Origin: Morchella semilibera
Lineage: Eukaryota; Ascomycota; Pezizomycetes; Pezizales; Morchellaceae
Direction: 5' to 3'
DNA length: 64,000 nucleotides
Assembly (NCBI GenBank): GCA_009192285.1
Contig: WBVU01000012.1
Span: 1,612,001 to 1,676,000 of the forward strand
The notes beneath the pieces are model-generated. The model was not told the DNA's origin and did not search any database. It was given only the letters and a program-made list of their open reading frames with translations. This document shows positions 43,401-56,203 of the stretch, in pieces. The position numbers and the translations under genes are program-made. Every line of letters starts with the position of its first letter. Position 1 is the first letter of the stretch.

Positions 43401-46381
43401 GTTTTAGTGAGGTTGTATTCGACCTCCTGGAAGCTCGCATTAGTAGCTTCATTGTTCCTCTTCTTCTCAAATTGGGCGTTAATCACATTGTCTCCCCGCC
43501 CCCAGAAATCAAGGATTATTTTATCAGATGCCAGTCCGAATCAATCAAAGTGGTGTCCCCTAACTTTTTCCTGGGTCATCTTCGCCGCTATAGCAGCAAG
43601 TTGCTTGAAATCTGGAAAGAATCAGGAAATGATATAAGCTTCTTCAATGTGTTGTTTTCATTCATCTACTTGGATAATGTCCCGAATTTGTTGAAAGACG
43701 GTAAACCCGTGCCACCCGAAGAGAAGGATAAGATTTCATATTTGATGAAGGGCAGTACACTCTTACCCCTCGCAGACAACAGCCTAGGGACATTCCAATT
43801 CAAAGGGTCTGCCGACTGCTATTTGGTAGCTCAAGATAATCAGGAACAGGCGCTACTGGACTTTGCGCCAAAGATTTCGGTTCATCCCGGACTCTGCAAG
43901 TTGCCAGTGATCGAAAACTTCATGAAAAACAACCTTAATATCAAACATTTCGAGTTTTCGGACATCCCTAGAATATATAAAGAGGTTAATGATAGGCGAG
44001 ATAACAATTATCGGGTACAATGGCTTAAAAAGATGTGGGCGTATTGCGAAACATACATTCGTACGAATCCGAAACAAGGGGAAAACTGCTTAGGCATTTT
44101 AAGCAACTTGGAGGTATATTTTGGAAACCGTGTTGGCCAGGGCAATGATACGGATACCGAGTCTAACGCGGATGTTGAATTTATTTCGCCTGCTCAATTT
44201 TTCCAGCGGCCACTTTGCGGTCATTCTGGACCAATCAACCGAAGATGCAGACCCAGATATGCGTATGCTTCTGAGTCCGCTCCGTGGCCTTATTTTATTA
44301 GACAAATCAGCTTTTCCACAAAAAGAGATACCCCGGGAACTTTTCAAGGGGATCACAGGAACTCTAGGTTTCAATCGACTTCTTAAGTCTATAGAGTCCC
44401 TTGCTTCTGAGACCCAGCTTTCGATCAGGGAATACATTATTGAAAACCTCAAAAAGGACGGGATTGAGGTTCGATCTTCTGACCCCTAATACTTTTTTTT
44501 CTTACCCAACTGACTTCTATGTTTAAAGGCTTTACGGAAATTTCTTGACCCTACAGTGATGAGTGTGCTATTAAAAGAGCAGCCCCAGTCAAAGACTTTA
44601 CTGGAGAAACTCCCAATTTGGCCCGGTGAATCTGGAGATCTACCCTCGTATAGGTCGGCCAATGACGCGATGTTGGCCCCTGATATCAATATTCCTTTTG
44701 AAGGGCTACCAGAGAATGATGTTTTCATCAAAGCCAGCGTTGCGAAAGAGTATATGGCCCAATTAGGACTCTTCCAAGTCAAAAAAATGAATATCGACGA
44801 ACTCCTAAGCCAAAACGTGCGCGAAGGCCAGTCAATTCAGACAAACAAAATACAGCGCTACAAATCGTTTTTGAGAACTCTCTACCAGCAGCAACCCAAG
44901 GCGTTTTCAAAGCACCCATTAGCTGTAAATGGAGACAAGAAGTACTGCAAGGTAGACTCTCTGTACTGCGCAAAAGACAAATACTTCCGTGCAGCATTTA
45001 GAGACAACCAAAAAACGAACTTTGTTCTCCCGGTCCTACAAGAATTGGAATTCTGGCCAAGTGTAGGGTTGCGTACCAACAAAACGGAGAATAATTACTT
45101 AGAATGTGTGAGATCTATCCAGCGACGGCAAGTGGATTCATCGGTACCCGAGTCCGACCAGCTGGTCACGGATGCGGAAACAGTTTTTGAGTACTTGACG
45201 TTCGACGAGCGGGGCATGCTAACATGGGCCCCAGAAACATGGGCTGTTCTGGACGACAGCCCATTCCCTGTCAAATTACAGCTAGGCCCTACTTATCGAG
45301 CCTCCAGGATGCGAGAGGTTCGTGGAAGTAGCCGGTTTGCTAAATTCAGGAAGGCTATCATCCAAGAGTACGAGAGTATTGCATGGAGCCAGTGCCCGAT
45401 TTTAAACATTAAACCGGGAAGGATAGTCCTCGAACGCATCAACCCCCGGCACGGTGCTCCCTCTGCAAAAATCGTCCTAGATCATCTCATTTTCCTTTCA
45501 GACAATCGTTTCAATGTCCAGCAACACCAAATTCCGCCTTACATCCAAGATGTCAAAGCTGCATACCAATTCCTTCAAGACAATAAAACCTCGATCGCCT
45601 CTAAAGACCCGAAGGCCAAGATTTGGCTTAATATTCAAGCAGAGGACGAACACACCATTACTACTGAAAGTTTCTGTGAGTCTTGGAAATGTAGCGAGGA
45701 TTTGTGTTTGAATAAGAAACACACCTCTGGCAACGTTCAGTCTGTACTGAGCTTCCTCATCCCTTTCGCCGTTTTACTTGACTCTTATGGCGTAGAGAAG
45801 GTGGTACCTCCGCCTCCGCCTCCGGAGCCTATTGAGTCCGAGACCCCTTAAAGAAGTCGTTTGACGCCCTTCGCCGGTTCCGACAGGAAGGGAGTTTCTC
45901 CGATATCACTTTCAAAGTAGAGAATCATTACTTAAAGGCCCACAAGGTGATCCTGTGTGCAGCTTCAGAACATTTCGTGAACATGTTCAAGGGCGATTGG
46001 GCTGAATCTACCCTCAACACAATCACCCTTCCCGATGAATACCAGGCCAGTACTGTTTCGGCGGTCTTTGACTACATATATTCTGGCGGGATTCCCGCCC
46101 TCGATATAAATGCCGAAGCCGAAATAACCTATCATCACCTGGTATATCAACTAGAGCTCTCAAATCTCTGGGGGTTGGAAGACTTAAAGGCCAAGCTGGG
46201 GGATCAGCTATGCAACGAACACTTTATACGTCCGGAAACCGTCACGGATATCCGTGAGTATGCGGCCAACAACAACGTCCCGAGACTTCTAATAGTGTGC
46301 GATCAGTATATCCAGGACAACGGGAGGCTAGTGAAGCGAGAATTAGAGGAGAAGCGGGAGCAGCTAGAGCAAGATTCTTGA
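37470..46381 (+). CDS. Giant sacsin-like chaperone with two ATPase modules and a C-terminal BTB domain
   Basis: Proposed exons: 37470-37823, 37900-40169, 40242-41310, 41361-41898, 41948-42050, 42119-42175, 42232-42320, 42370-42935, 43055-44468, 44529-45803, 45854-46381 (last donor 45801 or 45804). The product is ~2753 residues. The first module begins with an Hsp90/sacsin-type ATP-binding domain: RELCQNADDAGAT (residues 37-49) and GKFGRGFNSVYNWTDMPS (from 110). A second copy starts near residue 1360 (NEYLANAEDCGSATK, then GKFGRGALTMYHWTSVPS). Each is followed by a long sacsin-repeat-like region. The last ~175 residues hold a BTB fold (GSFSDITFKVENHYLKAHKV, ...YIYSGGIP) and a short BACK-like tail. 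Sacsin modules are linked to Hsp70/Hsp90-type protein quality control, and BTB domains dimerise or bind cullin-3. Exon 9 needs a one-base frame change in a T5 run at 44198-44202, either a real mutation or a sequencing error. Confidence 0.85.
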
Positions 46382-48662
46382 TGATAAATGTAGGTGGGGC
46401 ACTACTATTCTCCCCTGCAGCTTATTATTAGCCAAACTAACAAATAATTTAGCACTCATGTTTGGATGGGTTTCTTTGGAATTGATTGCTTCTTCTTACC
46501 TGTGTAGTTTCTCTTATTTCTTTGTTCCAGAAGATGTTTATTTGCAAGATTTGGGGTTGATATTTAAATTGTTTATATGTTGTTTCGGTTATGTTCTCTA
46601 TATCGGTCCGGTACTAGTTTATCAATACTAATATGCTTGTGAACGGACCCTGTAAATGCATCACTGCCGCTACTCCAGTGGTCCTCATATCCTATGGCGT
46701 TTGTAATTTCCCACTTCTCCAGTTTTTTAATCCAGAACAGCACATAGCATGAATAGTAACTCCTACCCCACACGTGGTCAGTAGCTATGGCGACGTAGTT
46801 CTTGGGTATGTGCTACGGTTAAGCAGTTGAGCCACAGATATACAACCTAGGCACCCCACGCAAAAAAGAAAAGGGGAAAAAAATTGCGATTGACCACACT
46901 GCATTGAGACCCCAGATCCTTAAAAAAGAGAAGGTGCGAAAATGACACCCCGTAGCGTAGAACACAGGGTTGAAGGGGGGAAAAGATAAGTTTTCGTGAA
47001 AAGGCCAATTACCACACAAACTAGGTGGAACCAGGTTCCACAACACAATATAATGACGAACAGAGATAAAAAAAATTTTTACCCTTGGGAGAAGCCTTTT
47101 GCACATTTTTGAATTGGTAAAAGGGAGTGGTTAAGGTGTGATAAAATATTATAGTGGGGAGCCGATTGCTAGGTAGATCTTGTACGGGGTTTCACCACTC
47201 AACTACTCTCAGGCTTTCACGAAAGCTTTTGGTTGGCCGGCTCTACGTATATCTAAAGTCAGGTTGGTGGTCCATTTGGGGGGGGGGGGGGGGGGTGGCT
47301 GAGCAGATGCTGTTGCTGCTGCTGCTGTGGTGGTGGTGGTGGTGGCGGATTTGCTTGTCCCGCCGTGGGAGGCGGAGTCACAGAGTATCACAGAGTATCA
47401 CTCGAGGTGCACATGCACAGCTGCTGGATGCATGTACCCGGGGCGGGGGCGATGCAACGGTCAAATAGCCCATATTCCTCAACAACCAAACTAGCTAGCA
47501 GAATCTAGACCATAGTAAGTTAGAAGCTGGAGATCCTAGTCATGGTAAGGGTTAATATGAATAGCCATTGCCTCTCCTTTTATTACTGTCTCACAAATTG
47601 TTCTTTTGCGGGCTAAAGGCCCAAATCAATGACTGAAAAAAAAATGCAGATCTATTCTAGAGACCCATGTATCATATATGACTAAAATATCTATGTTCTT
47701 CAGACATTGTGGAGTACCTTTCCGCGTTTCTAGGTCAAACGTTGCATCACTTTCCAGCACCCCTGGGTACAGCCGCGTCCGCAAGGTTTTGGCACCCTGT
47801 AAAGACATCTGCGATTACAACAAAATATTTCGGTCCCTTCATCGAAAAGTAGGGTTGCGAAGGGTTGTGATAGACGGCAGTATAGGGATATGTAACTATA
47901 AATTGTCATTGCAGTCACTCTTGTCCGGTTGTTTATATCACGGTTTGAACTCGTGAGCTTCGAGACTGGGGGTGCCAAAACTTTGCGGACGCGGCTGCAC
48001 ATACATGTCGAATATATACTGCGCAGTGGTAGATAAATGTGTCATCACAGTACTAGAAAGAGAGAATCACGACCGACCAATATTGTTGCTTATAACTACA
48101 GCAAATATGGGTTGCATGCAGCGAAACCTCAACACCAACCATTGTTCTAATTATAACCACCCAGCACTACTATGACACCCATCAGCAGGGCCCTTGTGTG
48201 CCCACGGCGGTTCTAGGCGTATTTGGTTCCGGCCACTTGTGAGAGCGAGTTAATTCTGAATTTACCAGCCGGGTTCGCAAAGATTTGATTTATTTATGTA
48301 CGAAAGAGGATAACTCTGAACCTAGTGGGGGACACCGCGATGTTCTCGGAACAGATACATGTAGTTACCCGCGAGTACATAAGAGAGATCTTGATATATA
48401 AAGTGGGTTCGGGCGTGGTAATATAAACATTTACCCACATACACTCCACCACTAATGGATTAAACAACAAAAAAAAAACCTCGCATACACCCCTCATGCC
48501 AAGGACCGAGTGACGCCCCATGACCAACCAACCAGACAAACAAACGATGGAAATGATCACGTCGCAACAAAAAAATCAGAGTAATCGCTCTATTGCTAAA
48601 ATATCTGCCAGCCCCTACATCAATCCCCACACAATTATCTATCTACAAACACTTTCTACTAC
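46382..48662. other. Intergenic between convergent genes
   Basis: 3' flanks of the sacsin-like gene and TRAPPC11. It holds a G18 tract (47278-47295) followed by GCT and TGG triplet runs (about 47309-47346), a 228-bp inverted-repeat element (47770-47997) and one TACATGTA at 48356. No gene supported. Confidence 0.5.
47770..47997. mobile_element. MITE with 28-bp terminal inverted repeats
   Basis: The left end, CAGCCGCGTCCGCAAGG, running on through TTTTGGCACCC (47770-47797), is matched on the reverse strand by 47970-47997 with a single mismatch. TA precedes the left end. The right flank is CA, so a TA duplication is not intact. 228 bp, non-coding, unrelated in sequence to the other two MITE families here. 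Confidence 0.75.
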
Positions 48663-51600
48663 CTACTCCGCCATCTCCTCACCGTCACCAAACGGCACCC
48701 ACACCATCACCCCCGCTTTATCCAGTCCCACCCCCTCGCTGCCAGGGCTCACCCGCAGCGTCTTATTGAAGTACCTATCCACGACCCTCAGACCGGGCCT
48801 CACCCACATACCCTTCTTCCTCTCGCCCTGCCCCGGCGCCGCCATGGCGTCCGCATCCGCTTTATATGCAAACAGCCGGTACCGCAGCGCCACCCTCGAC
48901 ACGGGCAGCAACTGCACGCTCGTCTGCTTCGGTCCGCTAAACGCAAACTCCTCGTTCGCCTCCATCACAACGCTGAACGTCAGGAAGTAGTTTGTCGGGT
49001 TCTCGAGCACGTACTCGACGATCCTGACGCCCGGGATGGCGGCCAAGTCGCCCGTGCTGACGGCGGGTGTGGGCACCAGCGAGCTCGTCGTACGTGCCCG
49101 CGCCCTCATCCCCGGCGTCGGCACCGCTGGCGCCTCGTCCACAGCAAGCACCGACGACGTTCCCTGTGCTGTGGGGGCCACGACGGCCGCAAGCACCCGC
49201 GGCTCGCTACCGGGGATGGGGAGTCGCGGGACGGGTAGCGAGGTGTGGTTGGTGATGGACGGCCATTCCGGGGCGGTGTCGGTGCGGCGCCAGTGTAGGT
49301 CGAGGGTCACGTCTGCGCTGGCGGCGCGTCGGTCCTCGAGTGACAGCTTGTGGATGTCGATGATAAAGGTGAGGGATGCGGAGGTGCCGAGCTTTAGGAT
49401 GGGTGGCGGGGCGGTTGGGGTCGTCTCGACGATGGTGGCTAGGATGCCACCGGAGACGGCGAGGACGGGGAGCGTCCACGAGGTCAGCGTGAGGCTACCT
49501 TCGCCTTGGCCAGCGATGGTTACGGTCAGGCACCAGCGCTGCTTGATTCCCAGGGCTGGCGGGGGGTTTCCAATGCCGGCGTCGGGCGGGAGAGAGAAGT
49601 AGTCGGGCCAGGGATCTGGGTGCACGCGTGGCGAGAAGTCGAAGGATGTGCGGAAGGGGTTGATGACGGGCATTTCAGCAACTACAGGCTTGGAGATGGG
49701 GGTTTCGGGGTCGGAGACGAGGTGGTAATGGGCGGTGATCTCGATGGCGCAGTCGGCGGGGATAGAGGGGGAAGGGAAGGTAAAGGTACGTTTTGCGGCA
49801 GCACTGGGAGTTAGATTTCCGAGTGGGTAGTGCGAAGCTGCTGGGAGCTCTTCCTCTACGGCGCCGTCTTCCTTCAGCCAGGTGATCCTTGGTGCTATAG
49901 GGTTTAAAATAACGTCAATATATCATCGAAATCACAGCCCATCACTCGCAGAGGAAATGATCTCAACATCAAAAAAAAAAGAAAAAGAAAACTCACAATC
50001 GTCTCCCGGCCACCCCAAAATCTTAACCTCCACATCCACAACCGCCTCCTCATCCTCCCCATTCTTCGCCTCAAACTCGATCCTCACAATCTCGTTAACA
50101 TATACATCTCCCTCGACCGCGCTCCTCGCCGTCACATCCATCTTCGGCGGCCTCGGCAGGATCTCGATTCTCCCTGGCTCTGCAGCCCTCAATGGCTTCC
50201 TTCGCAGCTCAACCGCACCATCACCACCACCAGGAGGCTTCTTACCACTAGCCGGCGCCTCAATCCACCATACCCCACTCCCCCCGTTCGCCGTCATCTG
50301 GCGTTTCCGCGCCGCCTCGCTCGGAAGCACGTGCACCGCCGCCTCCTCATCCTCCGCCTCCAGCATGACCATCAGGTCGAGCTCAAACCCATCCGACACG
50401 AACACGAACGTCGCACACACGGCCTTTGCGTCGCCGGCCTCGCGCAGCACGGACGACAGCTCGAAGATCTTTGTCTCGCCGGGAGCAAGCGTCAGGTCCG
50501 TGTCGGCACTGAGGTACGACGGCGCGTCTGGGGTGTTGTGTTGTTCGTGGAGTTTCCCCTTGAGATCGAGCTTGGTAATGGTGGTGGTAATGGTGGTGGG
50601 CGGACTGACGGTGGAGGAGGAGTGATGAAGGTGGATGGGCTTGAGAGGGCCCTCGTAGGTGATCTTGAGCTCGGTGAAGGTTATGGGAGTGGAGGAGGGC
50701 TGCGCGGTGGAAATTATGGCGAGCTGGGAGGTGACAGAGTCGCCGACGTGCACTTTTGGGGTCTCGAAGGTGTAGGTTGCGGTCACTGGAAGGGAATGTT
50801 TGGTATGGGAGTTAGCTAGTGGGCTAGAAGAAAAAAGGCTTTGAGAGGAGAAGGGAAGAGAGATATACGAAAGCTCACGACATCGCCACCCCTGACTACC
50901 ATTGTGGGGCGGACCTTGACGGCCTCAATGCCAGAGAGACACTGCCCAAGGTCATATTTCCATCCCTTGCGCTCTCTAAAGACTTCTCTACACAGGAGCT
51001 CCAGTCCTGCCACCACTACGCTACCTCCATCACCACAATTATGGCCGCACTCCACGATGCCCCACAACACGTCCTCCAACACGCCCCACCACCCCTCCTT
51101 CCTATAAACCCCCGCCGCCGCCCTCAAATCCTTCAGTGCCTCTCCCCACAGCTCGGGTCTCCGCACCGCAGCACCCATCTTCAGCTTTGCAATGCTGTAC
51201 GTCACGCCATCCGCCATCCTCTTCTGTCCGCGCGCCTCAAACTCCCGCCGCGCCGCCACCAGCAGCGCAATCTGCGGCGTCTCGTGGTCCCACGCAACCT
51301 CTTCCGCGGGCCCTAGACATAGGTATGTGTCGTATGAGCTCTCCTTCTCGCCGAGACTGACACGCTTGGCGCGCCGCGCCCGCTCGCCCATGTACTCGGC
51401 CGCCTTGAGGTAGTAGAACCCCGGATGGTGCAGGTAGTCCTTGGGCCCCATTCGCTCGCCGGCTAGCGCCTTCTCGGGCCCCGCATACAGCGTCTGCGCC
51501 TCCCTTAGGCCCTCCACGTCCAGCAGCGAGCCCCTCGTGGGCGCCACGACCGGCGCGAAAACGGGTAGGTTCGCGGCCTGGAGGAGCTCCGCGAGGCAGC

Positions 51601-53034
51601 GGTTCCACCTCGCCATCCAGGCGCTGAACCCATACGTGCCCGTGCCGAGCCCCTTTCGGTCCAGCACGGCCGTCATCTGCGCGATGTGGTAGCCCCAACG
51701 GCGCTTGGCGGCCGTGTGCTGGTCATTCCAGAGGTGGCAGCGGATGATGCGGAGGCTGACGATGTCTGCGAGGAGGCGGGCCTCTGTCCAGCGGTCGCTC
51801 CAGGAGGTGGTGGTCTCGAACACTTCCGAAAAGAGCTTCTCGTAAGCGGTCTCGTAGTTGCGGGCGGCGACGTCGAGCTCCTGCCGGAACTCGGCAAAGA
51901 TGCCGAGTTTGAACTCATAGCGGAGGGACCACGCGTGCAGGGATAGGGCGCGCGAGGAGGGGACTGTCGGCGGCGGGACGGAGCCGCGGTTACGCTTTCG
52001 GCGCGAGTGTTTCGAGAGCTCGCGGTAGTACTCGATTGCGTGCGGGTGGAGGGTTGTCAGGAGGGTCACAACAAACTGGTGCACCTCGACGGGCGAGGAG
52101 TGCGCGGGCAGGAAGAAGAATGTGACCCCCGGGGCGAGGTTTGTGGAGCGCTTGATGTACGTGAGGCGCTCATCAATACGCGGGGAGGAGAGGATACTCT
52201 TCTCGCTAAGGAGGACGACGACGAAGCGGCTGCGCCAGCCGGAGGACTTGATGTCCTCGCTGTTTACGGCGCCGAAGCCGCCGCCGGGCGAGAAGAACCT
52301 TTTCTGCTGGTTTATGGCGGCGATGAGCGCGTTATCGTGCTGGTTCTGGAGCGGGATGTCGTTGCTATCGGTGAAGAGCTCGTAGGTCGCACAGAAGGCG
52401 GTGGGGAGGAGCTGTTGGTGCTTCCGCAGCCAGAGCGGCGTGAGCACGCCGTCGGGGTAGAGGGGCGAGTCCGGGGAGAGCGGCGAGATGGGAGAATGCA
52501 GTGCTTGGATCCTGGTGGGCGGTCCCTCAAGCGGTGAGGTGAGATTCTCGTCCGCCGGAGGGTTTGCTTTGCGTGGTGGGAGAGTATAGTCCTAACAGCG
52601 GCCATAGTCGTGAATCATGTCAGCCCAGTCATTGACCCCTTCTATAAGCCCATTTCCACCTGCTCCAACATCCCCGTCCGCAACTACTCAGCACCCCACC
52701 AATAAAAACTCAACTAACTACCTGGAACAACAGCAGAAAGGTAGCAACACACCCTCCCCACGGCCCTGATCCTCCACGCTGGTGTCTGCGGTTTCTGGCG
52801 CTCACCGGTACGTCCTCCTGCCCAGATGCCGGAGCTGTCAGCCTTGATGAAGTAGTCGAGCAGCAGCTCGCCTGCTGGCGTGGTGACGGGTGCGACAGCA
52901 CAGGCAATGAGAGATCCGCTCTGCTCGAGCTGAGGATAGCTTGGTGGTGGGGCATGGCGCTCGGGGGAGCCCAGACCAGAGACGATCAGGAGCGGCGTCT
53001 CGTGAGCGACTAGTTCGGGAGGATAGGCGTCCAT
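48663..53034 (-). CDS. TRAPPC11: TRAPPC11 (Foie gras-type TRAPP III subunit)
   Basis: A subunit of the TRAPP tethering complex acting in early secretory traffic and autophagy. Four exons in transcription order: 53034-52753, 52591-50869, 50785-49997, 49894-48663, giving 1341 residues. Joins keep frame: AVGR|DYTLPPRKANPP, VVSF|LTATYTFETPKVHVG (donor GTATAT at 50868), WPGDD|SPRITWLKED. The start MDAYPPELVAHETPLLIVSG fits family N-termini. The central Foie gras region (~residues 310-600; LHAWSLRYEFKLGIFAEFRQ, FYYLKAAEYMGERARRAK) is followed by adaptin-like beta-sandwich segments and a gryzun-type C-terminus (EYVLENPTNYFLTFSVVMEA). There is no sign of damage. It converges with the sacsin-like gene and is divergent from RXT2. 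Confidence 0.92.
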
Positions 53035-53768
53035 AGCTATACTTATATTATAGCTATATATAACTAGCTATCTAGACTAGACTAGACGCGGGGTGGGGGG
53101 GGGGGGGGGGTGGTCGTGAAGCAGATGCTCCCAGCAATTACTGTTGGGGGGGTATTGTATATATATAGGTAATTAATTGGGCTCCGAATTGGATTGAGTG
53201 ACCGTCTGGTAATAATGCCTTCTGAATTGTAGCTGTGAGAGTACTTGTATATAAAAATTTATTAGTACCGATAGTATCGATGGTTGTGGTAGTGGTGATA
53301 GTAGTATGTAGTAAAGCAATAGTACAAGTTAATTGGTGGTGGTGGTGGGGGACAGTCGTGGTGGGACGTAATATGTGGCACCCCGCGTTACATTGAGAAC
53401 GCACATATGATGGAACCTATCTAATCTGTATGGGGCGATTGATTGATCTGATAAACAGTTGTACCTGTGTCACGTGAACTGCAGTGATCTCCAGACACTA
53501 AAAGAGTGAGAGAGAGACAGAGAGAGATAATAAACAGAAAAGCTATTCAAGCATCCACACACACACTCTCTCTCCCTACACACAACACATTCACTACTTA
53601 TCTACACACATCCCCCTTTCATACAACACCGAGAAAAGTAATAATCAATCACCCATCAGTCCATCATCATAATAATCATCATCACCACCTTCATCACACT
53701 CTCACCCTTTCTACCAGAGTTCCTACACACGTACCATCATCACCACAACCACCACAACCACGGCCACC
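53035..53768. promoter_or_regulatory. Divergent promoter region, TRAPPC11 / RXT2
   Basis: A 734-bp spacer between two oppositely transcribed genes. It holds a G16 tract at 53095-53110, a CACGTG-type E box near 53471 (TCACGTGAACT), and CA/CAT-rich pyrimidine sequence before the RXT2 start. Confidence 0.5.
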
Positions 53769-55606
53769 ATGAGTGCCGCCCAAGATAAGCGGAAAACCCT
53801 TAATGCAATAATGTAGGATGCCCCTACCTGTTTTCACGGGCTGCCAGGACCTCCCCGAGATGGGTGCTTGACATTGGGGAGGGGGGGAGGGGGGCAGAGA
53901 CCAAAAGAAATAAAAGAGAGACAGAGAGACTGACATATTCTCTTTACAATCCTGAACAGTGAACTCAAGCGAGCCCTTGCCCAAAGATCCGATGGTACGC
54001 CTACCACCTCCTCATCCTCCTGCTGCTACTGCTACCTTCCACCTCCCCCAATCCTCCCTCTAACACGAAACTCCACTCCCCTCAACCACCAGGCTCCGAA
54101 TCCGACGACTCAATATCGTACCCATCAAACCGTGGTCGCAAGCTCAAGCGCAAAGCCCGCTTCGTCCACGAGGGTGCTCTCAACGATGCAAAAGGCCCGC
54201 GTACCTACAAAGAGGTCAGTCTCGATCCAATTCTCCCGACATAGTTGTCTGCCTCCCCCCTCCCCCCCCCTCCACCTGCTGAACGCAACACGGTGTGCAC
54301 AATAGGAGGTCGAGTACTTTGGGAAGCGTCGCAAGATAATCTGGCGCAACCGCAAGACACGGCACCGCGCGAGCGACGACTCTGCCAGCGACGAGTCTGA
54401 CGAATCCGACTCGAACGCCAGCGGCGTTGACGAAGATGACCCATATACCGAGGTCAAGCTCGATAGTATGCCCGCCCTGTGCCCTGTGCCCTGTGCCCTG
54501 TCCCCTTTCCCGCCTTTCACCCCCTCCTTTCCCCGGAGAATGTACCCCACTAATCCAGACCCCAACCGGGAACAGAGATCCTAGCACCCCTCGAGTCGGC
54601 CGCCGATCTCCCCTCGCACCCCTCGCTGGCGCACATCTACACCACCACAACACTCAATGAGCTCCTCCAACAGTCACTCGACAAGCTCTGCGAGGAGCAC
54701 GCCCACACCATGAAGCTCAAGAACCTGCTCACAGTCTTCCTCGGCGACGACCCTTTTGTAAACCTCGAGAAGATGACGTGGGATAACGAGGATTACACGC
54801 TCGTCGCGCGCGAGCGTGGGCAGCAGCTCCTTCGCGAGCTCGGTGGCTCAGACCCCGGTTCTGCAAGAGAAAGTGTCTCCGGTCCCTCTGGCGGCCCCTC
54901 TACAAATAATACCAAGCCCACCGCCCCGGAAGTCACACCCTCCAATAACCATAACAGGGCAGATACAGAAATGGCCGACGCAGACGTTGACGACGACCCC
55001 GATGCCGATGCCGCCTCGCCACAACATGAAAACGGTGCGTCCTCGGCAACACTCGATTACCCACCCCAAGCCCCCGAAGACGACCCCGACGCAACACAGG
55101 AGTACAAGATGGAAGAGATCCTCCCTGACTCCCCACCACGCCGCATGGCCACGCGCTCCACGCAACAGACCGCCTGCAGTCCGCCGCCGCCCCCCGCCGT
55201 CGAGGTCGACAGCTTTTTCTTCCCACCCAACTACTCCGTCGACCGAGACTTTGGGCTCCCGGCGCCCGAGGCCGAGGAAACACGGTGTCTGCTGTCGACA
55301 GCTGTGCAGCGCCAGGACGAGTTCCTGCGGGGGCTAGGGAAGGTGCGCGATGGTCTGCTGCGCGCAGAGAGGCTAAGGAAATATGTGTGGGGCTGGTGCC
55401 GCGCCATGGAGGGTACGCGCGAGTATCTGGGCGGCGAGGCGGAGGAGGTGGTGGGTACAGCGTTGAGCGACGGTGAAGACTGGTATGACTCGGAGGTGTG
55501 GGGGCTGGATGAGCCGTTGGAAAAAGGGAAAGAGGAGGAGGACGATGGCGTGGAGACGGTGGTACAGGGGAAGAAGACGAGGGGGAGGAGGGGCGTGGGG
55601 AATTAA
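53769..55606 (+). CDS. RXT2: RXT2-like subunit of the Rpd3L histone deacetylase complex
   Basis: A component of the large Rpd3 deacetylase complex, acting in the nucleus in transcriptional repression. Five exons (53769-53812, 53960-53994, 54093-54214, 54306-54465, 54576-55606) give 463 residues, all phases consistent. The small first exons join as AQDKRKTLNAI|IELKRALAQRSD|GSESDD. The RXT2 N-terminal domain follows: SNRGRKLKRKARFVHEGALN, YKEEVEYFGKRRKII, then an acidic Ser/Asp stretch and the conserved HPSLAHIYTTTTLNELLQQS block. The C-terminal half is Pro/Asp-rich, with a FLRGLGKVRDGLLRAERLR helix and a basic tail. The start ATG has the strong context CCACCATGAG. Confidence 0.9.
54474..54501 (+). 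repeat. GCCCTGT heptamer, four units, in an RXT2 intron
   Basis: A perfect 7-bp tandem repeat directly after the donor of the fourth intron (54466-54575). No function inferred. Confidence 0.85.
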
Positions 55607-56203
55607 GCCCCCCCCCCTCCTCCTCCTCCTCCGTCCTTCTTTTTTTTTCTCCGTGTGTTCTTATTTTTCTCTTTTGTTTTTCTGTTTTTTACTGGCCTGG
55701 ACTCGGTACTGTCCTGTGGCCGGCTGGCTGGATCTTTTTTTCTTCTCCCTCGTGATTATCTTTTCTTGTGATGTCTTGTGGTGTGTGCTTTCCCTACTAT
55801 CGGAATAAAATATTAAAATGTTTGTGGCCCACGAAACAGCCGCCGCCCAGCTCGCCCAATATTGTATCCATGCCCATTCCATTGCAACATCCTGACTACA
55901 CGTGTGCCTCTACATCTATGTTCTCCCACTATCAACGGTGGTGGTGGTGGTGGTGGCTTAGGGTTCCGCGCGACCTGTCAAAGTGAGTACCGCAATTACT
56001 CGCTAACTTGATTATCTCCGTGCAGGGTGGGAATCTCCAGAAAAGAGCTTGGCTCGCCGATCCCGTCCACGTCCAGAAAAAAGCGAGCGATACTCCATGA
56101 CAGGCGGGCGTTTGCTAGGGCATTTGCTAAACTAGAAAGATAGGAGCTATGACTACGGAGTCATGTCAGGGCAACCAGTCGCGGTACCAGCAGTAAATCA
56201 GCC
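55607..56203. other. RXT2 3' flank
   Basis: Pyrimidine-rich sequence after the stop codon, a GGTGGT run at 55938-55955 and nothing else recognised. TAAACTAG at 56128-56135 is matched by CTAGTTTA at 56886-56893 and may mark the edges of the element that follows. Confidence 0.45.

Noticed and set aside
51237-51946. Alternative frames of 80-150 codons inside TRAPPC11
   Set aside because: Shadow frames in GC-rich coding sequence. The Foie gras frame is unambiguous.
6893-55606. A functional cluster of nutrient-signalling genes (CPC1-type bZIP, WHI2-like, GID4, RXT2, TRAPPC11)
   Set aside because: The themes overlap, but the genes are spread over 49 kb with mixed strands and unrelated neighbours. 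Ordinary gene order explains it.
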